Shown here: one piece after another, positions 15,320 through 20,417 of the stretch
Layout: each line of letters starts with the position of its first letter
Numbering within the stretch: position 1 is the first letter of the stretch
Origin: Prorocentrum cordatum
Lineage: Eukaryota; Sar; Dinophyceae; Prorocentrales; Prorocentraceae
Reading direction: 5' to 3'
Assembly: GCA_963575745.1 (NCBI GenBank)
Contig: CAUYUJ010016690.1
Coordinates: forward strand, 246,269-266,685
Length of the DNA: 20,417 bases
Notes under the pieces: model-generated
The model's database searches: none
What the model was told of the DNA's origin: nothing
The model's input: the letters and a program-made list of their open reading frames with translations, nothing else
Position numbers and translations under genes: made by a program

Positions 15320-15604
15320 GTTACACGGCCCCTCAACCATTCCTGCATCACGGCCCTTAAACACCCCGCATGCACAGCCCCTGAAACACCCTCAAAACAC
15401 GGCCCATAACGTTTCCCTAGGGCACGGCCCCTAACGCGCCCCTAAAGCACGGCCCCTAAAACATCCCTAAAGCACGGCCCCCTGAAACATCACTAAATCA
15501 CGGCCCGTGAAGCATCCCTAAGGCACGGCCCCTGAAACATCCCTAAGCACGCCCCCTAAAACACCCTAAAACACTGTCCCTAAAACATCCGCATTGCACG
15601 GCCA
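15320..15604 (+). repeat. 25-bp minisatellite CACGGCCCCTAAAACATC
   Basis: About ten units with core CACGGCCCCTAAA and spacing of 25-26 bp (starts at 15423, 15448, 15473 and 15499, for example). It abuts the 74-bp minisatellite. No gene inside; 15605-15792 also shows none. Confidence 0.9.
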
Positions 15605-15865
15605 ATCATATTACGTAGCTAGTACATGTCCCAAGCCAAACGGGCCCACGACCATCGATTGCACTCGTGAATGGCACGGGGGGTGGTCGAGTTGTTGAGC
15701 CCTGACTTACGTCGTCGCCCTCATCAGACCTGTCATTACATCACCCCCCCTTCCTGCACCCGTTGTGGCTCGAGTGGTCACCTTCAGCTCTAATGCCAGG
15801 GCGGCAGCAGAAGCGTGCGCGACTGGAGGACCTCGATGCAGCGCATGGCACTGCAGGCTACACGG

Positions 15866-16148
15866 GTAAACCAATTGTTGGTTGGGAAACTGTTTTTACA
15901 TTCGAGGGGCATCTGGTTACACCCCCCCCCCGCTCTTCCGAATCAGGCCCCCGAGGCTCGCAAGGGGCCGAGGGCAGGGCTCGGGGTCGGAAATCAATGC
16001 CCAAGAACGCCCCACTTTGACCAAGAAGTGACACCAATATCTTGGGTGGATGATCGAGGCATAAGGGCGCAGCGGTGGAGGAGGGACATGAGGGGGGACA
16101 GGAGGAGGGAAGAGGCTAGAATAATTATTTTTTGAAGCCAGTCTGCAG
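15866..16148 (+). other. Phase-matched intron in the transposase-like pseudogene
   Basis: Starts GTAAAC after ACACG|G and ends TCTGCAG. Exon 1 ends with one base of a codon and exon 2 supplies the other two (G+GC), so the frame joins exactly. 283 nt, GT-AG. It includes a C-run (about 15922-15930) and a GGAGGA patch. The clean junction shows that the copy was inserted or duplicated as DNA, not as a processed cDNA. Confidence 0.55.
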
Positions 16149-17623
16149 GCGCGGTCCAGGGGTTCGATAACAAAGAGGGTCTCGATTTGATTCAGAGATG
16201 GTCCTGGGGCGAGATCAGCGCAGCACACGTGCAGAAAAAGGCTGCTCTTGCATTATTTGACCAGCGCAGGCTACTGGTATCAAAAGGATTGAGCCCAGAC
16301 AACGCATCGAACACATTGAAATGTTGAGTTCTCCTGGTGCCAACGGTACCCATAGTAACAATTGCAAGCGAGACTTGGATGAATGGATCGGTGATTTGAA
16401 CCCCCCCCGTGCTTCCTTGTACAGCATCGAAATGAAGAACGATTCTGCTCGCCCGGTGGAGTCTGTAATTGAACCTTGTAAGTTGCCGTTTCTGCTACCG
16501 CGCCATTTGTTCGCGTGGATGTTTGAGTCGCAGCCGACAAGGTTCATCGACGCATTCCTGGGCCCAGGCGGCGGACCTTCAACGCTCGAGGGTTCTGGCG
16601 CGAGCTTGAATCACGTGGCGACCCGAGGCTCGCGCACCACCTGATGCGGCGCATTCCTCGGTGGAGACAGAGGGCTGTTCCGATCATGTTGCACGGGGGC
16701 GCCGTCCCTGTGGTGGCCTGCGGTCGGGCAACAGCTGAATCTCTCGATTGCATATCATGGTCATCGATATTCGCTAAGGGGCAAGTGACAAGCCAGAAAA
16801 TGTTGATATTCAGTTGCTTTGAGAGTTGTAAATCCACGTTGGCTATGGATCAGGTTTGGTCTATAATTATGTGGTCGTTCCAGGCGCTGTACAGAGGCGC
16901 GTATCCGAAGGCGGACCATCTCCTCCAAGAGTATGCGCCTGGAACCAGTGAGGCTATGTTGGCAAGCTCTGGTACGACACTAGGTGGCGATTACTTTTGT
17001 GTGATATTGTGCATCAGAGGGGGCCTCGACAATTGCGCGAAGTGCCTCAGATTGAAACATTACCAGACATACGATCTCTGTGAGTACGACGACTGCGACA
17101 TGAATCACCATGACCCTGCTATGCGCCCGTTCAATTTCACCAGACGTTGCGAGTGGAAAAAAAAACAGCACAGCCCTGCAGAATGGCGGCGCAAGCGCGG
17201 CGACGCGATGCACATAGTGTTTCGGGCATTTTCTTTTTTGTCAGTGCTGAACGTCGAAGCAGATGAACTCCACATATTATGGATCGGCCTGTGTCAGTAC
17301 GCACTCGGGATTATATTATGGTTATTAGGTTTCCGAATTTTCGGTGGTTCAGCCAAGGAAACATGATGCAGGTTTGGTCTGAGATCCAAAGGCATGGAGG
17401 TTGTAGCTGCAGCAGCATCACGCTCAAGATATTTATGAATAAACAAAACCGTGGGACGAGTATCCAAAATTAAAAGGCAGGGGGGCTCAAACAAAAAGCC
17501 TTGTCGAACCCTCGCTTCACGTGTGGTCATCGCATCGCTCGGGTGATATAGTATATGAGCCCGTGCTGGGCCTCCTTGAAGCACTTTTTGAGCTGACTGA
17601 TATTGTAGACTCGAACGCAGGCA

Positions 17624-17649
17624 TTTTTTTTTTTTTTTTTTTTTTTTTT
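17624..17649 (+). repeat. T26 homopolymer inside the pseudogene
   Basis: Twenty-six T lie between IVDSNAG and LPLTDFAVLE of the transposase-like reading, where a couple of Phe codons would suffice. It shifts the frame from 1 to 2. Confidence 0.9.
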
Positions 17650-18039
17650 ATTTCTCCCTTTAACAGATTTCGCTGTGTTGGAGACTGCAACTGACAAATT
17701 TTTAAGGTATTCTTCCCAATGTGGCCTACTCGCCGATCGCGAAGGCCTGTGTCTGTTTTCAGGCGTGCCAAAACTACACTGGGCGTGGCACTGGTGTGCG
17801 CGCAGCCGTTTCATCAACCCACGCAGGGTAGGTTGCTGGCTTGATGAGGATTTCATGCGGCATTGCAAAATTCTCGCGACATATGCTACCCGAGGGACCG
17901 CAAAGCACAAAGTGCCGTGTGCGCTCATGCCTCGTTATCTGAAAGCCCTTTCCTTGACCCAGGAATTTGTTTCCGACTGAGCTGATGGAAACGTGAAAAC
18001 ACACGCGCACATGTATACTATGGACACGAAAGAGGCCAC

Positions 18040-18176
18040 GCGATGCCCCAAAGGCCCCAGAAAGGCCCCCCAAGAGGCCCTAGAGTAGCCCCTAAGAGGC
18101 CCCCCAATAGGCCACTAAGAAGCCCCAAGAGGCCCCCAAGAGGTCCCCAGAGGCCCCAGAGAGGCCAATCACGAGA
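18040..18176 (+). repeat. Irregular AGGCCCC minisatellite
   Basis: AGGCCCC repeats about every 9-15 bases with AAG or AGA spacers. No consistent period. The opposite strand translates as Gly/Leu-rich artefact. Confidence 0.85.
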
Positions 18177-18269
18177 TCCAACATCAATGTTGCCCCTAAC
18201 CCACCACCAATGCACGGTGGCGGATGGGCCGAAGGCCATTGGGTAACGATGATACAAATAGGAGGGAAA

Positions 18270-18780
18270 ATGACCATGATGACGGAGAGAGGAAGGAGGA
18301 AAATGTGGTGGAGAGGATGAGGAGGAAAAGGATGAGGAGAAAGAGGAGGAGGACGAGGAGGAGGACGACGACGAGGAGGACGAGGAGGACGAGGAGGACG
18401 AGGACGAGGAGGAGGAGGACGACGAGGAGGAGGAGGAGGATGACGAGGAGGACAAGGAGGAGGACCTTGCGGCCCGACCCCGCGCCCCCACCCGCCCTGG
18501 CTGCGGCGGCGGCGGCGACCCCGCGCTGGCCGAGGACCAGCCGAGGGGGGCCTGCCTTCTCCTCCTCCTTCTCCTCCTCCTCCTCCTCTTCCTCCTCCTC
18601 CTCCTCCTCGTCCTCGTCCTCGTCCTTTTCCTCCTCCTCGTCCTCCTCCTCCTTCTCCTCCTCCTCCTACCCCTCCTCCTCCTCCCCCCCCTCCTCCTCC
18701 TCCTCCTCCTTGCTCTAGCTACTCGTTTCGCCTCGCAAGTAGGGCTCTGGTCCACCCCGCGCGTGCATCTTCGTACGTAG
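18270..18780 (+). repeat. Purine tract facing a pyrimidine tract
   Basis: GAGGAGGAC-type purines (about 18270-18470) are followed by an 85-base GC-rich spacer and then CTCCTCCTC pyrimidines (about 18553-18715). The two arms are complementary and could form a long hairpin. Frame 1 is open from about 18286 to TAG 18778-18780 without any ATG: an Asp/Glu tract, then LAARPRAPTRPGCGGGGDPA with protein-like look, then a Leu run and a short tail. I treat the frame as unproven. Confidence 0.85.
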
Positions 18781-18814
18781 TCTAGTGGGGGCGCGACTAT
18801 GGGTTCCCTTACCC

Positions 18815-18918
18815 CGCCCCTTAGATTCGCCCCTTAGATTCACCCCTTGGATTCGCCCCTTAGATCCGCCCCTTTGATCCGCCCCTTAGATCCGCCCCTT
18901 AGATTCACCCCTTCGATC
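18815..18918 (+). repeat. 13-bp CGCCCCTTAGATT array, 8 units
   Basis: Eight consecutive 13-bp units with consensus CGCCCCTTAGAT[T/C]. The CGCCCCTTA core is shared with the array at 7090-7220. AT-rich CTTAACTTA sequence follows, as at the first locus. Confidence 0.95.
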
Positions 18919-18996
18919 TTAACTTAAATCCGTCTCCTAGATCCGCCCCTTATCTAAAACTGCACTTAACTTAGAACTTAAAACTTATCTTAGATC

Positions 18997-19026
18997 TCCG
19001 GATCTAAGGGGCGCCGATCCATATGG
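18997..19026 (-). repeat. Dispersed boundary motif, copy 2 (inverted)
   Basis: TCCGGATCTAAGGGGCGCCG then ATCCATATGG; the reverse complement matches 7017-7048. A local hairpin CTTAGATC/GATCTAAG overlaps its left end. Coding-like DNA begins immediately to the right. Confidence 0.7.
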
Positions 19027-20063
19027 GGCTGCTTTGACAGAAGCCGCGGCTGACCTTGTCATCGGTGGCAGCGGCGGTGGCAGCGCTGCCGTGGGCGGCG
19101 GGGGCGGCGCCGGCAACGGTGGCGACGATGGGGGCGACTCCGCGGCAGCTCCCCGGAGCTGCCCCCCCCGTCAACGCCGCCGCCTGCGCCGCCGACGCCA
19201 GAGGGGGGCGGGGGCGGCGGCGGGCCCGAACCGCTGTCGCCACTGCCCCCGCCCGAGGGGCACGGCGAGGGGATGCCGACGCCTGGGCCGCCTGATCGGA
19301 GACGGATGCGCTTCGACGATGCGCGTCCAGCCCTCAGAGCGTGGCGGGACCTGTTTATTGCAGGTGTGGAAGCTCTCCAATAATATGCAGCTGCGAAGGG
19401 TCTGCCGTTCGGGCCGAAGGGCTCTCTATCGCTGGTGCAACTCGAGGCTGCGACTGACGGATTCGGGATCCACGGTTTCGTGTGCATTCAGTGGCAGGAC
19501 CCAGGGGGGCATGCGCGCAAGTCGCGTGCTTGCGTGTATGTGTATGTGCGCGTGTGACAATGGGCGCGCGATCACATGTGCGCGCGCCTCCTTCCTCCTC
19601 CCCTCCTCTCCCTCGCCTCTGCCCCGCCTTGCCCTGGAGGGCCCTGGCGCTCTTGGGCGTCTGACCCGCTGCGAGCGCGGCCGCCCCGACGCGCCCGTGT
19701 TCCAGATGGCGCACCACCACCCTCTGCATGATTTGACCAGTGGCGCGGTGCGCGTCGTGGAGGTGATGCGCCCGAACCCGTGCTCGCTTGTGAAGCCCCG
19801 CGTTGACCGTGAGAAGTTACCTGGGCACCTCGTCAACCTTCAAGATCTGTGGGCGGTTACAGTGATCCTTGATTTGGCGCACGAGGCTGGGGTGCCAGCT
19901 GTGACGGTCGACCCCTGTTTGGTATGCAATGTCAACGATGATCGATGTACTATGTGCCCTATATGCATGTGCGTGTCTCGCCCGACTTGCCTCTGGGAGA
20001 ATGCGCTCGACACGTTTGAGATGGAATCCCCAGCTCATGTGATTGGGTTCAACGATATCCCAG
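19010..20063 (+). CDS. Probable multi-exon gene (3 exons seen), partial, with one frameshift
   Basis: Frame 2 from about 19010 reads GADPYGAALTEAAADLVIGG and Gly/Ala-rich sequence to a C8 run (19162-19169). From there frame 1 is the protein-like one: PPPSTPPPAPPTPEG, then EGMPTPGPPDRRRMRFDDAR and ALRAWRDLFIA to 19363. Removing 19364-19390 (27 nt, GT...AG) joins in phase to AKGLPFGPKGSLSLVQLEAA, then GIHGFVCIQWQDPGGHARKS, ending near 19533. A 172-nt GT-AG intron with a pyrimidine tract follows. The last exon, 19706-20063, reads MAHHHPLHDLTSGAVRVVEV, then DLWAVTVILDLAHEAGVP, a Cys cluster (CLVC..., CTMCPICMC) and ends at CCCAG|GTCAGT. The Cys spacing suggests a small metal-binding fold. Start and 3' end are not seen. 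Exon 3 could also start at 19640 or 19676. No family is recognised. Confidence 0.5.
19364..19390 (+). other. Putative 27-nt intron
   Basis: GTGTGGAAG...AATATGCAG lies between two coding-like segments of the same frame. It contains the in-frame TAA that would otherwise end the reading. Donor and acceptor are both phase 1. Unusually short for a spliceosomal intron; could instead be a small insertion in a dead copy. Confidence 0.4.
19534..19705 (+). other. Probable 172-nt intron
   Basis: Starts GTGTATGTG and ends GTGTTCCAG; the middle holds a pyrimidine tract (CTCCTTCCTCCTCCCCTCC and following) and a GT/GC-alternating start. Donor and acceptor are both phase 0. Confidence 0.45.
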
Positions 20064-20417
20064 GTCAGTTCGCCAGCAGGTGTGCTTTCTGCTGGTTTGG
20101 CCGCGCTTCGCCGACGGGACGCCTGATGCGCGACGGCGTCGGCGCTGCGTGCGGCGCGCGCAGTGCGCAGCTGCCTGTCGGCCCGCGCATTCCCGCGCTG
20201 GGCGATTCAGCATCTCTCCTCCCTGCCCTCTCTTCGCGTTGCGTCTGGTGGCCTCCGAGTCGGCCCGTTCTGTGATTTCGCTCCTCGGAGGTCGCGCTGG
20301 GTCGGCCCGCCGAGGAGCAGCGTTTGCTTGACTTTTGATGTTGGGCCTGGGGCGCCATGTGTCTCCAAGCGCCCTTCCCCGAGAGTTGCAGGGGGATCAA
20401 GGGGATGATGGGGTGGG
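20064..20417. other. Likely intron or unrecognised 3' part
   Basis: Begins with GTCAGT, a good donor for the preceding exon. Frames run on to 20275 and beyond, but the reading becomes Arg/Ser/Pro-rich and loses protein-like pattern. No second acceptor can be chosen with confidence before the window ends. Confidence 0.35.

Larger units (their letters stand above)
15793..17980 (+). pseudogene. Decayed transposase-like gene with one intron
   Basis: Exon 1 (15793-15865) reads MPGRQQKRARLEDLDAAHGT; exon 2 starts at 16149 with VQGFDNKEGLDLIQRWSWGE after its joining codon. The protein-like reading then moves through frames 2, 1, 0, 2, 1 and 2, with changes near 16320, 16585, 17352, 17444 and at the T26 run (17624), and stops at TGA 17978-17980. 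Landmarks in order: FWRELESRGDPRLAHH, AVPIMLHGGAVP, DCISW, GGLDNCAKCLRLKHYQ, NVEADELHILWIG, YPKLKGRGAQTKSLVEP, VPKLHWAWHW, FINPRR, WLDED. From memory, a high-copy dinoflagellate protein family has this order, with HGD where this copy has HGG. The motifs recall DDE/Tnp2-type transposases, but I cannot confirm that. Five frame breaks make this a dead copy. Confidence 0.65.

Noticed and set aside
14978-15604. CRISPR-like repeats
   Set aside because: The intervening sequences are themselves repeats; the context is eukaryotic.
18018-18755. 245-codon minus-strand frame (poly-Arg and poly-Ser)
   Set aside because: Pure translation of the GAG/CTC tracts.
19034-20275. One continuous 413-codon protein
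   Set aside because: The frame passes through Arg-rich shadow reading, an intron-like GT/CT region and a likely donor at 20064; only its ends coincide with coding-like segments.

Overview
This window looks like nuclear DNA of a dinoflagellate. It is GC-rich and full of homopurine/homopyrimidine tracts, long homopolymers and minisatellites. It has no bacterial-style operons. Coding-like stretches start after CAG or TAG acceptors rather than after promoters. The best single clue is a degenerate dinoflagellate spliced-leader (DinoSL) sequence at 10543-10563, just upstream of the best gene. The genus cannot be fixed from sequence alone; a Prorocentrum-like genome is a guess.

Layout. 1-5676: an open acidic C-terminus, a strong hairpin (149-196), a long CCT tract (1654-1919) and several weakly supported exons. 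These include two short ones with a predicted membrane helix (3567-3859 and 5425-5676). 5979-7016: a coding-like stretch broken by a T70-G13 homopolymer, then no clear gene. 7017-8000: a composite repeat made of a CCATATGGATCGG boundary, a 13-bp CGCCCCTTAA array and two 24-bp arrays with a 72-bp higher-order period. 8659-11855: the best gene cluster, all on the plus strand. It holds an acidic low-complexity exon (8659-9086), a Lys/Pro-rich exon (9670-10071), a probable SL-marked retrogene of 265 residues (10622-11419) and a close downstream exon (11502-11855). 12188-15604: a repeat district with a 75-bp repeat, a ~420-bp satellite, a 618-bp fold-back element, a 74-bp repeat and a 25-bp repeat, with one candidate exon at 14718-14942.

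15793-17980: a decayed transposase-like gene with a phase-matched intron and five frame changes, one of them at a T26 run. 18040-18918: more repeats. 19010-20063: a probable multi-exon gene with a C8 frameshift, a putative 27-nt intron, a 172-nt intron and a Cys-rich exon.

How parts relate. Nearly all coding-like DNA is on the plus strand, as in the unidirectional gene blocks known from dinoflagellates. The 10622 and 11502 genes are separated by only 82 nt, including a pyrimidine-rich acceptor, which fits polycistronic transcription with trans-splicing. No biochemical function can be given to most reading frames. Several are readable only if a homopolymer length is wrong or the copy is dead, so raw-read checking comes first.
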